Shown one piece after another: positions 15,863-24,651 of a stretch of DNA of 64,000 nucleotides. A program made the position numbers and the translations under genes. The notes below the pieces were generated by a model. The model searched no databases. It saw only the letters and a program-made list of their open reading frames with translations, and had not been told where the DNA came from. The first letter of the stretch is position 1, and each line of letters starts with the position of its first letter. Location of the stretch: the NCBI GenBank assembly GCA_910586065.1, contig CAJUGI010000004.1, forward strand, positions 67,344 to 131,343, in the 5' to 3' direction. This stretch comes from an uncultured Christensenella sp. Its GTDB lineage: Bacteria > Bacillota > Clostridia > Christensenellales > Borkfalkiaceae.

Positions 15863-17275
15863 TTAAAATCCGAAAAATTCCGCCGCATTATTGTAACACA
15901 CGTCTTCCACTATCTTGCCAAGCGTTTCGATTTCGCTTTCGGGATATTGCCCGCTTTCTACAAGGTGCCCGAGCATTTGGCACAAAATTCTTCTGTAATA
16001 TTCGTGGCGGGGATATGCGAGGAACGAACGGCTGTCGGTGAGCATCCCCACGGATTGAGCAACCAAGCCGACCTGCATAAGCGTTTCAAGATTCTGGCGC
16101 ATACCGTCCTGCTGGTCCAAAAACCACCACGCCGTGCCTACCTGCACCCTGCCCTTAACGCCTTCTTTCTGGAAACAGCCCGCAAGCACGGTAAGCGCGT
16201 AGTTGTCGCGCGGGTTAAGGCAGTATAAAATAGTTTTCGGCATATTGCCGTCTTTGTCAAGCTCTCCCAAAAGCGCGGAAAGCTTTTCCATATAAACACT
16301 GTCCTCGATTGCGTCGAAACCGGTGTCGGGACCGATTTTTTCGAGCATGGATTTGGAATTGTTGCGGAGCGCGCCTATATGATACTGCTGTACCCAGCCG
16401 TATTTTGCGTATTCCTTGGCAAGGAAAGTCAAAATATATCCCTTGTATTTGTCCTGCTCCTCTTCGGTAACCGGTTCGCCTTTAAGCCCCTTCCGGAACA
16501 CGTCGTTAGCCTCGCCGTAAGTTGCGGGGGCGTAATGAACCACGTCCAAAGCGTGGTCCGAAAGTTTGGAACCCATTTCGTCGAAAAACTTAATCCTTTC
16601 GGCAAGCGCGTCGCACAGGTTCTGCAACGAATCAATAGGTTTGCCCGCGACCTCGGAAAGCTGGTTAACCCAAGAAGCGAACCAGCTTAATTCAACGTTA
16701 ATCGCCTTGTCGGGGCGGAACGCGGGGCGAACCTTTACTTTAAGCGTTTTGTCCGCGTTCATCTTTTTGTGCCATTCAAGCGAATCGACAGGGTCGTCGG
16801 TGGTGCACACAGTCTTGACGTTGAACTTATACATCATCTCGCGCGCGGTCAGCTTTTCAAGAACTTTGTTCGCCTTTTCCCAGATGACCTCGGCGTTTTC
16901 TTTGTTAATGATTTCGTCGATGCCGAAGTATCTTCTCATCTCAAGGTGAGACCAGTGATATAGGGGGTTACCCACGAAGTACGGCATACTTTCGGCAAAT
17001 TGAAGGTATTTTTTGTAATCGTCGTCAGGGCCCGAAATGGAATCTTCGGCGTAGCCCCTTGCGCGGAGTGCGCGCCACTTATAATGGTCGCCGTATCTGT
17101 CGCCCGCGCCAAGCCAAACCTCGGCAAGATTGCGGAATTTTTTGTCCTCGTAAATCTCTTTGGGTTGCAAATGGCAGTGATAATCGATTATAGGCATCTT
17201 CTCCGCGTGCTCGTGATAAAGCTTTTTCGCCGTTTCGGTGTCAAGTAGGAAATCCTTATCCATAAATTTTTTCAT
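15863..17275 (-). CDS. uxaC: Uronate isomerase
   Basis: The 470-residue product has the full length of UxaC. The N-terminal PIIDYHCHLQP carries the HxH metal ligands of the amidohydrolase superfamily, and SHLEMRRYFGI, GTAWWFLDQQDGM and LTDSRSFLAYPRHEYYRR are characteristic UxaC blocks. It interconverts D-galacturonate with D-tagaturonate and D-glucuronate with D-fructuronate, the entry step for saturated uronic acids released by GH28. It overlaps the uxaA stop by one base (TAATG). Operon order is uxaB-uxaA-uxaC. Confidence 0.96.
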   Translation of the reverse strand: MKKFMDKDFLLDTETAKKLYHEHAEKMPIIDYHCHLQPKEIYEDKKFRNLAEVWLGAGDRYGDHYKWRALRARGYAEDSISGPDDDYKKYLQFAESMPYFVGNPLYHWSHLEMRRYFGIDEIINKENAEVIWEKANKVLEKLTAREMMYKFNVKTVCTTDDPVDSLEWHKKMNADKTLKVKVRPAFRPDKAINVELSWFASWVNQLSEVAGKPIDSLQNLCDALAERIKFFDEMGSKLSDHALDVVHYAPATYGEANDVFRKGLKGEPVTEEEQDKYKGYILTFLAKEYAKYGWVQQYHIGALRNNSKSMLEKIGPDTGFDAIEDSVYMEKLSALLGELDKDGNMPKTILYCLNPRDNYALTVLAGCFQKEGVKGRVQVGTAWWFLDQQDGMRQNLETLMQVGLVAQSVGMLTDSRSFLAYPRHEYYRRILCQMLGHLVESGQYPESEIETLGKIVEDVCYNNAAEFFGF

Positions 17276-18747
17276 TATAACGTTACCCCCGTTTTAAATA
17301 TAGCAATTTCTTTGGTATTATTAATTTCATTCTTCGCAGGCTTGCCGTTTGCGGTGTCCACGATTAAGTCGATTAACTTTTCAAGCTGGGTATTAAAGTC
17401 GCTTTCCAAAACCGCGCCCGCGTTGAAATCAATCCATCCCGGCTTGTTTTTTGCAAGGTCGGAATTAGTGGCTATTTTAAGCGTGGGCACAAATCCGCCG
17501 AAGGGCGTGCCTCTGCCCGTCGTAAACAGTACGAGATGACAGCCCGCCGCCGCAATGTTTGTAACCGCGCACATATCGTTGCCCGGTCCGTTTAAAAGAT
17601 TCAATCCCTTTTCCGTTACATAACCGTCGTCGAAAACCACGTCCTCGACAGGTCCCGAACCGGACTTTTGCGTACATCCGAGCGACTTGTCTTCAAGCGT
17701 GGTTATACCGCCCGCCTTGTTGCCCGGCGAAGGATTTTCGTAAACGGTCTGTCCGTTTTTACGGAAATAGTCCTTAAAATCGTTTATCAGCTTAACAACT
17801 TTTTCAAACGTAGCCTTATCCTTCGCGCGGTTCATAAGCAGTTGTTCCGCGCCGAACATTTCGGGCACTTCGGATAAAACCGTCGTGCCGCCCGCCGCCA
17901 CGATATAGTCTGAAAACATTCCCACGAGCGGGTTTGCGGTTATGCCCGAAAGCCCGTCGCTTCCGCCGCACTTTAACCCCACTTTAAGACAGGATATGTC
18001 GCGCTCTACGCGCTTGTCGCCCTTTATAATGTCGGCGATTTTTCTGCAAAGCTTTACGCCCTCTTCAATCTCGTCGCCGACCTCCTGACAGACGAGGAAT
18101 TTAATTCTGCTTTCATCGATTTTTCCCAGTCCTTCTTTGAACTGCGCCATCTGGTTGTTTTCGCAACCCAGCCCCAGAACGAGCACGCCGCCCGCGTTGG
18201 GGTGCTTTACGATTTTTTGAAGAATTAATTTCGTTCTCTCGTGGTCGTCGCCCAGCTGTGAACAGCCGTAAGGATGCGTATAAGTGAAAATTCCGTCAAA
18301 GCCCTTTTCGCCGTACTTTTCCCTGAACGTTTCAACGATTAATTTCGCCTGTCCGTTTACGCAGCCCACGGTGGGAATAACCCAAAGCTCGTTTCTTATC
18401 CCGACGTCGCCGTTCGCGCGTTCGTAAACGCTTACTTTGCGCGGCTTTGCCGCTTTCAGTTCGGTAGCGACTTTGTTATAAGAATATTCGAGGTTTTCCG
18501 AAAGGTTGGTTTTTACGTTGTGCGTATGCACGTGACTGCCTTGGGGAATATCCTGCAATGCGCACGCAATGGGGTTGCCGTATTTAACGATATTTTCACC
18601 CTTTTTCACGTCGCGCAAGGTAAACTTGTGCCCCTTGGTTATGTCCTCTTTAAGCGTTACACCCTCGTATATGCCGCCCTTTTGCAAATCGCAAAGCGCA
18701 ACGGCAACGTTGTCGAGAGGATTTATAATTATGGTTTTTTTCTGCAT
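17275..18747 (-). CDS. uxaA: Altronate dehydratase
   Basis: This 490-residue protein matches UxaA: an N-terminal SAF domain (about residues 5-80, with HTHNVKTNL) and the large C-terminal domain with ERANGDVGIRNELWV, HPYGCSQLGDDHE, LGLGCENNQ, LKCGGSDGLSGITANP and TTGRGTPFG, including conserved cysteines. It dehydrates D-altronate to 2-keto-3-deoxygluconate (KDG). The ATG at 18747 has AAGGAGT 4 bases upstream and is preferred to an in-frame start 25 codons earlier lying inside uxaB. Cytoplasmic. Confidence 0.95.
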   Translation of the reverse strand: MQKKTIIINPLDNVAVALCDLQKGGIYEGVTLKEDITKGHKFTLRDVKKGENIVKYGNPIACALQDIPQGSHVHTHNVKTNLSENLEYSYNKVATELKAAKPRKVSVYERANGDVGIRNELWVIPTVGCVNGQAKLIVETFREKYGEKGFDGIFTYTHPYGCSQLGDDHERTKLILQKIVKHPNAGGVLVLGLGCENNQMAQFKEGLGKIDESRIKFLVCQEVGDEIEEGVKLCRKIADIIKGDKRVERDISCLKVGLKCGGSDGLSGITANPLVGMFSDYIVAAGGTTVLSEVPEMFGAEQLLMNRAKDKATFEKVVKLINDFKDYFRKNGQTVYENPSPGNKAGGITTLEDKSLGCTQKSGSGPVEDVVFDDGYVTEKGLNLLNGPGNDMCAVTNIAAAGCHLVLFTTGRGTPFGGFVPTLKIATNSDLAKNKPGWIDFNAGAVLESDFNTQLEKLIDLIVDTANGKPAKNEINNTKEIAIFKTGVTL

Positions 18748-18758
18748 TTTACTCCTTA

Positions 18759-20234
18759 TTATGTGCCGCAACAGTCCTTGCCGCCCGCAACGAAACAATC
18801 CACGGACTTTTTCATTCCGCACGTGTCCATAGCTTCGAGATATTTAGCTACAACGGCGCATATGTCGGGGTGAATTGCGTTCATATCGCAATCCCACGCC
18901 TCCTTCCAGCCGATAACGTCTTTTGCAAGCTTTTTATAATCGCCGTTGAAGTTTGCCCACAGCTGTTTCCAGTGCGCAAGGTATGCGGGGTCGTCGGCAA
19001 GCTTAATGTCCTCTTTGCCCCTCTTGCCCTTATGGAATTCAACAAGCGCCGCAAACGCAAAAAGCAAATGTTTAGGAAGTTCGCCCTTAATTTTAACGTA
19101 GTCCGTTAACGTGGGCAAAAGCCTTGTTTTGAATTTGGTGGTGGAGTTGAGCGCGATTGACATCAGCTCGTGGCGGATATAGGGGTTTTGATACCTTTCT
19201 ATAACGCTGTTTGCAAACGCCGTCATCTCGTCCTTCGGCAGAGCTATCGTGGGATTTACTTCTTCAAAAATGAAGTCGCGCACGAATTTGCCGATTACGG
19301 GGTCGCTAACCGCCTCGCCTACGGTATCGATGCCGGCAAGATATGCAACGGGCACCATCGCCGTGTGCGAACCGTTCAAAATTTTAACTTTTCTCTGCTT
19401 GTACGGGTGAATATCGTCGGCGAAAATTACGTTTAACCCCGTTTTATCCGCGGGTAAAACGGCTTGTATCTTCGGCTCTTTCTTCAAAACCCAAAGGTGG
19501 AAAATTTCGCCTTTTACAACGTTGTTATCCAGATATCCCGTTTCCTTTTGGATTTCTTCAATCTCGTTTCTGGGATAGCCGGGAACGATTCTGTCAACAA
19601 GCGTGGAAGTAAAGTGGTTTGCCGTTTGCAACCATTCGATAAACGCCGCGTCCATTTTGTTGATGTGCGCAAGCTCGGTCAAACAACGGTAAAGTTCGTC
19701 TCCGTTGTCGTCGATAAGTTCGCAGGGAATAATGCAAAGTCCCTTATTTTTGTCGCCTTTAAAGTGGTCGTAACGTCTTTTTAAAAGCGCCAGAAGCTTT
19801 CCGGGGTAGCTCTTGGGGCATTCTGAAAAGTCGGTATCCGCAGGGTCAACAGCAATACCCGCCTCGGTTGTGTTGGAAATAATAACCTGTAAATCCTCGC
19901 TTTCGCCGTATTTAAGGTACTTTTCATATTCGGTAAAGGGATTCAGGCAGTCGCCGATTACGTCTATAATCCGGCTTTTTTTAACTTTTTTGCCGCCGTC
20001 GATACCCTCTAAGCGCAAAGTATACAATCCGTCCTGGTCTTTAAGTTCCTTAACCCTGCCGAAGGGCATAGGCTGAACGACGACCACGCCCGCGTCGATT
20101 GCGCCTTTATCGTTTAAATCCTGCAAAATCCATTCAACGAAAGCGCGCAAAAAGTTACCTTCGCCAAACTGCATAATTTTAATCTTTCTTGCAGGCGCGG
20201 GATTTTTAATTAAGTTTTTATTCAATAATTCCAT
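18759..20234 (-). CDS. uxaB: Tagaturonate reductase (altronate oxidoreductase)
   Basis: The 491-residue protein belongs to the mannitol dehydrogenase-like family. The N-terminal IMQFGEGNFLRAFVEWI is the NAD-binding start, ISNTTEAGI and GYPRNEIEEI are UxaB-specific blocks, and KVKILNGSHTAM holds the catalytic Lys and neighbouring Asn/His. It reduces D-tagaturonate to D-altronate with NADH. It lies 14 bases downstream of the second ATPase gene and upstream of uxaA, completing the Ashwell branch for galacturonate. Confidence 0.95.
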   Translation of the reverse strand: MELLNKNLIKNPAPARKIKIMQFGEGNFLRAFVEWILQDLNDKGAIDAGVVVVQPMPFGRVKELKDQDGLYTLRLEGIDGGKKVKKSRIIDVIGDCLNPFTEYEKYLKYGESEDLQVIISNTTEAGIAVDPADTDFSECPKSYPGKLLALLKRRYDHFKGDKNKGLCIIPCELIDDNGDELYRCLTELAHINKMDAAFIEWLQTANHFTSTLVDRIVPGYPRNEIEEIQKETGYLDNNVVKGEIFHLWVLKKEPKIQAVLPADKTGLNVIFADDIHPYKQRKVKILNGSHTAMVPVAYLAGIDTVGEAVSDPVIGKFVRDFIFEEVNPTIALPKDEMTAFANSVIERYQNPYIRHELMSIALNSTTKFKTRLLPTLTDYVKIKGELPKHLLFAFAALVEFHKGKRGKEDIKLADDPAYLAHWKQLWANFNGDYKKLAKDVIGWKEAWDCDMNAIHPDICAVVAKYLEAMDTCGMKKSVDCFVAGGKDCCGT

Positions 20235-20248
20235 AGTATAAATTCCTC

Positions 20249-21370
20249 TCAGTGCCTTACGACTTCGTTTTCGATAATCTGCTCGGTCTCCGCGTCAAAA
20301 AGATACGCGGCGCTTTGAGGGATATAGAATTTGAACTCTTCGCCCATTGCCGGCGTATAGTGCGGATTAACTTTAAGAATTATGTTAACCTTTTCCTCGC
20401 CGCACCCGACTACCGCGTAAACGTTGGTGGTGTCGCCCAAAAGCTCGGTAAGTTCGACTTTGGACGTTATTTCATAATACTTCTGAGTTTTGTCAATCTC
20501 GTGCGCAAGTTTGATTGCTTCAGGTCTGAACGCAAACACAACTTTTTTGCCTTCGACCGCCGCCGCGTCCTTAACTATAGGTCTGATATCGGCGTTGAGC
20601 CCGCATGCGGCAACCTTGCCGTTTTCCACCGTTCCGCGGACAAAGTTCATAGGAGGCTCGCCGATAAAGCCCGCAACGAACAGGTTCTGCGGATAGAAAT
20701 ACAGCTCGTACGGGGTGCCTATCTGCTGTACGTAACCGCCCGACTTCATAACTACTATTCTGTCGGACATAGTCATAGCCTCGGTCTGGTCGTGGGTTAC
20801 GTAAATTGTAGTCGCGCCGACGGAGCGGTGAATCTGTTTGATTTCCGAACGCATGGTAACGCGCTGTTTTGCGTCGAGGTTGGATAAAGGTTCGTCCATA
20901 AGGAAGATATTAACCTTTCTGATTAACGCACGGCCAACCGCAACGCGCTGGCACTGACCGCCGGAAAGCGCACGGGGGAATCTTTCCAAATAATCGGTCA
21001 AGCCCAGAATTTTAGCCGTCGCCTGAACCTTTTCCTCTATAACGTCCGCGTCTATGCCCTCAAGCGTAAGCCCGAACGCCAAATTTTCATATACCGTTAA
21101 GTGAGGGTAAAGCGCATAGGACTGGAATACCATTGCAATTCCCCTTTCCCTTGCCGACATCTGGTTTGCAAGCTTGCCGTCGATGTAAAATTCACCCGCC
21201 GTAATATCTTCAAGCCCTGCAATCATACGTAGCGTAGTTGACTTGCCGCAACCGGAGTCGCCTACGAGACAAATGAATTCGCCGTCTTTTATCTCCATGT
21301 TGAAGTCGTGCACTGCGTGATATCCGTTGGGATACACCTTGTTTACGTCTTTAAATAAAAGTGTTGCCAT
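20249..21370 (-). CDS. Second MsmK/UgpC-type ABC ATPase
   Basis: The 373-residue product contains Walker A GDSGCGKST, Q-loop QSYALYPHL, signature LSGGQCQRVAVGRA, Walker B IFLMDEPLSNLDAKQR and switch His VTHDQTEAM, then a C-terminal TOBE region. It is clearly related to the ATPase at 4596-5693 but encoded in the uronate catabolism operon without permeases nearby, so it may energise the same or several sugar importers. A stretch of 258 bases without a gene lies upstream. AGGGG precedes the ATG. Confidence 0.92.
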   Translation of the reverse strand: MATLLFKDVNKVYPNGYHAVHDFNMEIKDGEFICLVGDSGCGKSTTLRMIAGLEDITAGEFYIDGKLANQMSARERGIAMVFQSYALYPHLTVYENLAFGLTLEGIDADVIEEKVQATAKILGLTDYLERFPRALSGGQCQRVAVGRALIRKVNIFLMDEPLSNLDAKQRVTMRSEIKQIHRSVGATTIYVTHDQTEAMTMSDRIVVMKSGGYVQQIGTPYELYFYPQNLFVAGFIGEPPMNFVRGTVENGKVAACGLNADIRPIVKDAAAVEGKKVVFAFRPEAIKLAHEIDKTQKYYEITSKVELTELLGDTTNVYAVVGCGEEKVNIILKVNPHYTPAMGEEFKFYIPQSAAYLFDAETEQIIENEVVRH

Positions 21371-21628
21371 TTTAATTTTTTCCCCTTTTTATTTATTCTC
21401 ACGCAAATTCCGCCTGTTCTGCGGCGACGATTTGCAGTGATTTATAGGGCTGCCCGCCCTCAGCCCGCAATATTACGGGCAAACCTTTCTTTTAATTGCG
21501 GGAGCGGTTACGCTAACCCTAAAACAAATAGAAACAAGCAAGACCATGTTCGCGGGCATTTTCAAGGGGAGTTTACAAAGGCGTAAACGGTCCGAAGAAA
21601 AGCGGAGCGCAACAAAGCATCGCGAAGT

Positions 21629-22498
21629 TTATCTTAAATCTTTCGTTGCGATGTTATCCATATCGTCATAGGCCTGATTTTCCCCGCACATACCCCAGAT
21701 GAAAGTGTAGTTGTGCGTACCTATGCCCGTGTGAATCGACCAGCTGGGCGAAATTACCGCCTGTTCGTTATGCATAAAGATGTGGCGCGTTTCCTTAGGC
21801 GTGCCCATAAGATGAATTACCGCCTCCGTTTCGGGAAGGTCGAAGTACATATAAACTTCCATTCTTCTTTCGTGCGTATGACTGGGAAGAGTGTTCCAAC
21901 CGCTGCCTTCGACAAGTTCGGTCATACCCATTGCAAGCTGGCAGCTTTCGCAAACGTCGCCGATTATGAATTGATTAATAGTGCGCTTGTTCATCCCCTC
22001 TGCGGTGCCCAGACGCCTTTGCACGCAATATCTCGCGTCCGCGGGGGCGGGCTTGCCTTCTACGGGCTGAATTATTTTAACCGTGGGATACGTCTTGTGC
22101 GCAGGGCAGGAATTTATATAAAATTTTGCGGGGTTTTTAGCGTCTTTAGAGGTGAACTCCACTTCCTTGGTGCCCATACCGATGTAAATTCCCTGCTTGT
22201 GCTCTAAAACGTATTTTTTGCCGTCGAGGGTAATCACGCCCTCGCCGCCTACGTTTATTACGCCCATTTCTCTTCTTTCAAGAAAATAAGCGGTTGCAAG
22301 CTCTTTAAAAGTTCCCAAAGAAAGGGCTTTTTTAACGGGCATTGCGCCGCCCGCTATAATTCTGTCCTGATGGGAATAGGTGAGAAGAATTTCGTCCTCC
22401 TCGAAAAGCTTTTTGATTAAATACTTTTTCCGAAGTTCCTTTGTATCGTAATTTTTGGAATCGTCGGGGTGATTCGAATAACGGATATCGAATTTCAT
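21629..22498 (-). CDS. kduI: 5-keto-4-deoxyuronate isomerase
   Basis: The 289-residue protein shows the KduI cupin fold and motifs: RYSNHPDD near the N-terminus, QDRIIAGGAMP, GEGVITLDGKKY, and the metal site THERRMEVYMYFDLP with HTH and Glu, followed by HIFMHNEQAVISPSWSIH. It isomerises 4-deoxy-L-threo-5-hexosulose uronate, formed from unsaturated galacturonate released by pectate lyase plus GH105, to 3-deoxy-D-glycero-2,5-hexodiulosonate. I use the ATG at 22498; an in-frame GTG at 22510 overlaps the GGAG ribosome site. The next enzyme of the route, KduD, is not in this window. Confidence 0.95.
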   Translation of the reverse strand: MKFDIRYSNHPDDSKNYDTKELRKKYLIKKLFEEDEILLTYSHQDRIIAGGAMPVKKALSLGTFKELATAYFLERREMGVINVGGEGVITLDGKKYVLEHKQGIYIGMGTKEVEFTSKDAKNPAKFYINSCPAHKTYPTVKIIQPVEGKPAPADARYCVQRRLGTAEGMNKRTINQFIIGDVCESCQLAMGMTELVEGSGWNTLPSHTHERRMEVYMYFDLPETEAVIHLMGTPKETRHIFMHNEQAVISPSWSIHTGIGTHNYTFIWGMCGENQAYDDMDNIATKDLR

Positions 22499-22499
22499 T

Positions 22500-23339
22500 T
22501 TAAACTTCACTCCATTTTTTATTTATAAAATCGATGCAAGGCAAAATATCATCGCCCGCGGTGCCCTCTAAAACAAGTACGGCATCTTTGTCGTAAGCTT
22601 TGATTTTGCCCAAAAGCTTATTAAAGTCGAACATTCCCCTGCCGGGGGCGACCTGTTTAAGCTTACCGTCCTCAAAAACGCAGTCTTTCACGTGGAACAC
22701 TACTATTTTGCCGGCAAAGGTTTTTAAACCCTCGTCCAAAATTTCAAGGTAATTTTTGTAGTTGGATGCGTCGAGATAGTTGTAAATATCGAAAATAACC
22801 TTTACGTTGTCCTCGTTAACGCCGTCTACGGCGCGCTTTAAGGTTGCAACGTCGTAGCAAACGTGCCCCGCCGCGCCTTCCATCCCGATATACGCCCCGA
22901 CCTCCTTGGCGTAGAGGGCAAGCTCCTTAAAGGTTTTAATAACCGTTTCAAGCGCCTCTTCGGTTCGGTTTAAGGGGTTGTAAGTCCACTTGTCGTCGTT
23001 GAACGAACCGGTTTCGGAGCCGACCACATTGCAGCCCAAAAGTGCGGAACACTTTAAATAATCCTTAAATATCGCCTTGCAGTTTGCAACTTTTTCCTTG
23101 TCCGAGTGAACGGGATTGAAGTACGCGCCGATTAAAGGCACGTATATATTTGCGGCTTTTAACGCCTTGCCTATTTCTTCGGCGCGTTCCTTTTTAAGTC
23201 CGCCGGGGACGTATTTTACGTCGTCTAAAAACTTGTAAGCGACCAGTTGCACCGCGGATATGCCGCAGTTTTCGCATTTTTGAACTGCATTCTCAAGCCC
23301 TTTTACGCCCAAGTCGTGAGTACGGAAAGCTATTTTCAA
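22500..23339 (-). CDS. Sugar isomerase/epimerase-type TIM-barrel protein
   Basis: About 279 residues of an AP-endonuclease-2-like TIM barrel (xylose isomerase-like). Likely metal ligands are Glu in GMEGAAGH, Asp in VIFDIYN, His in VVFHVKD and Glu in LVLEGTAGDD. The family includes tagatose 3-epimerases, hydroxypyruvate isomerases and inosose dehydratases, so substrate cannot be told. Its position between kdgK and kduI implies a uronate-related sugar. The start is uncertain: I favour TTG at 23339 (MKIAFRTHD), with GTG at 23348 and an upstream in-frame start as alternatives. Confidence 0.75.
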   Translation of the reverse strand: MKIAFRTHDLGVKGLENAVQKCENCGISAVQLVAYKFLDDVKYVPGGLKKERAEEIGKALKAANIYVPLIGAYFNPVHSDKEKVANCKAIFKDYLKCSALLGCNVVGSETGSFNDDKWTYNPLNRTEEALETVIKTFKELALYAKEVGAYIGMEGAAGHVCYDVATLKRAVDGVNEDNVKVIFDIYNYLDASNYKNYLEILDEGLKTFAGKIVVFHVKDCVFEDGKLKQVAPGRGMFDFNKLLGKIKAYDKDAVLVLEGTAGDDILPCIDFINKKWSEV

Positions 23340-23364
23340 TTTATTCACCAATAAAAATTTACTC

Positions 23365-23481
23365 AAACGCAGAGAAGCAAGCAATGCAAGGCGAAAGAGG
23401 ATAACTTGAAGAAGTTTACTTTAAGTAAATGACTGAAAGTTGCCCCGGTTCAACACAGCAGAGCACAGCTTATATGCGTTT
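23365..23481 (-). repeat. Long form of an AAACGCA...TGCGTTT bounded element
   Basis: This 117-base intercistronic stretch starts AAACGCAGAG and ends CTTATATGCGTTT, so its ends are inverted repeats. It shares both ends with the 30-base element at 24618-24647 and contains internal dyads (TTTACTT/AAGTAAA, AACTT/AAGTT). It may be a small dispersed repeat or a processing hairpin. Confidence 0.45.
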
Positions 23482-23488
23482 AGTCGGT

Positions 23489-24520
23489 TTAGCGTTGAAC
23501 GCGACCGCTGCCGTCACCGCCCGCAAGCGCTTCCACTTCCTTGCGGGAAACAAGGTTGAAGTCGCCGGGGATGGTGTGCTTTAATGCGGACGCCGCTACG
23601 CCGAATTCGAGAGCCTGCTTAAAGTCTTTGCCGTCTAAAAAGCCGGTTATTACGCCGCCGGCAAAGCTGTCGCCGCCGCCTACGCGGTCTACGATGGGGT
23701 GCAGGTTATAAGTTTTGGAGTGATAGAATTCGCCCGTTTTACCGTCGTAAATGCAAGCCGACCAGCCGTTATCCGAAGCGGAGCGGCTTACGCGGAGGGA
23801 AGAAATGCAGTATTTGAATCCCAAATCCTTAACCATTCTGCGGAAGATATCCTTGTAACCTTCAAGCTCCAAATCGCCGCTGGTTACGTTAGTTTTGCCG
23901 GGCTTGTAGCCGAGAACGAGGTCGGCGTCCTCTTCGTTACCGATGCAGACGTCAACGTATTTCATAAGGTTGGTCATAACCTTTTTAGCCTTTTCGCTTG
24001 ACCACAGTTTTTTGCGGAAGTTCAAATCGACGGAAACGGTTACGCCGTGCTTTTTAGCGGCCTTTAAAGCCTCTTCGGTTAAAACCGCCGCGCTGTCGGA
24101 AACCGCGGGAGTGATGCCCGTGAAATGGAACCAGTCGGCGTCCTTGAAGATTGCATCGAAGTCGAAATCCTTTGCGGTTGCGGTTGTTATGGAAGAGTGA
24201 GCTCTGTCGTAAACGACTTTGGAAGGTCTTATCGAAGCGCCCGTTTCAAGATAGTATATGCCGAGTCTTTCGCCGCACTTTGCAATGTGGCAGGTATCAA
24301 CGCCGTATTTTTTGAGCGCCGCAACCGCGCATTCGCCGATTTCGTTATCGGGAACGGCTGTTACGAATTCCGCCTTGTGACCGTAATTCGCGCAGGAAAC
24401 GGCAACGTTAGCTTCGCCGCCGCCGTAATTTATGTCAAACTCGTCGGCTTGAATAAACTTTTCGTTGTTGGGGGTGGAAAGACGAAGCATAATTTCGCCC
24501 ATGGTTACGATTTTTTTCAT
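23489..24520 (-). CDS. kdgK: 2-keto-3-deoxygluconate kinase (PfkB family)
   Basis: The 343-residue product has the two ribokinase signatures: the N-terminal INYGGGEANVAVSCANYG (about 35) and the C-terminal DRVGGGDSFAGGVITG (about 290) with the catalytic Asp and anion hole. VTMGEIMLRLSTP at the start and PSKVVYDRAHSS in the substrate lid fit KDG kinases. It phosphorylates KDG to KDPG, the point where the galacturonate and unsaturated uronate branches meet. The ATG at 24520 has AAGGAGA upstream. Cotranscribed with the aldolase gene. Confidence 0.92.
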   Translation of the reverse strand: MKKIVTMGEIMLRLSTPNNEKFIQADEFDINYGGGEANVAVSCANYGHKAEFVTAVPDNEIGECAVAALKKYGVDTCHIAKCGERLGIYYLETGASIRPSKVVYDRAHSSITTATAKDFDFDAIFKDADWFHFTGITPAVSDSAAVLTEEALKAAKKHGVTVSVDLNFRKKLWSSEKAKKVMTNLMKYVDVCIGNEEDADLVLGYKPGKTNVTSGDLELEGYKDIFRRMVKDLGFKYCISSLRVSRSASDNGWSACIYDGKTGEFYHSKTYNLHPIVDRVGGGDSFAGGVITGFLDGKDFKQALEFGVAASALKHTIPGDFNLVSRKEVEALAGGDGSGRVQR

Positions 24521-24617
24521 TTTTCTTTTCTCCTTAAATATATGAAAATTTATATTATTTTTTAATTCGGGCGCCGCATATGCGGCAGTTTGTAACAATT
24601 TCGGAAAAACCAAAATT

Positions 24618-24647
24618 AAAACGCAGAGTGCCTTATATATGCGTTTT
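24618..24647 (-). repeat. Short form of the AAAACGCA element, terminator-like
   Basis: AAAACGCA (24618-24625) pairs with TGCGTTTT (24640-24647). On the minus strand it is followed by AATTTTGGTTTTT, so it could cause partial termination between the aldolase and kinase genes. It shares ends with 23365-23481. Confidence 0.5.
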
Positions 24648-24651
24648 ACCG

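Noticed and set aside
21371..21628. Possible structured leader upstream of the second ATPase gene (CCCGCAAT/ATTGCGGG pairing)
   Set aside because: The stem is short, the loop is long and I found no promoter or terminator to support a regulatory role; noted only as a gap without a gene.
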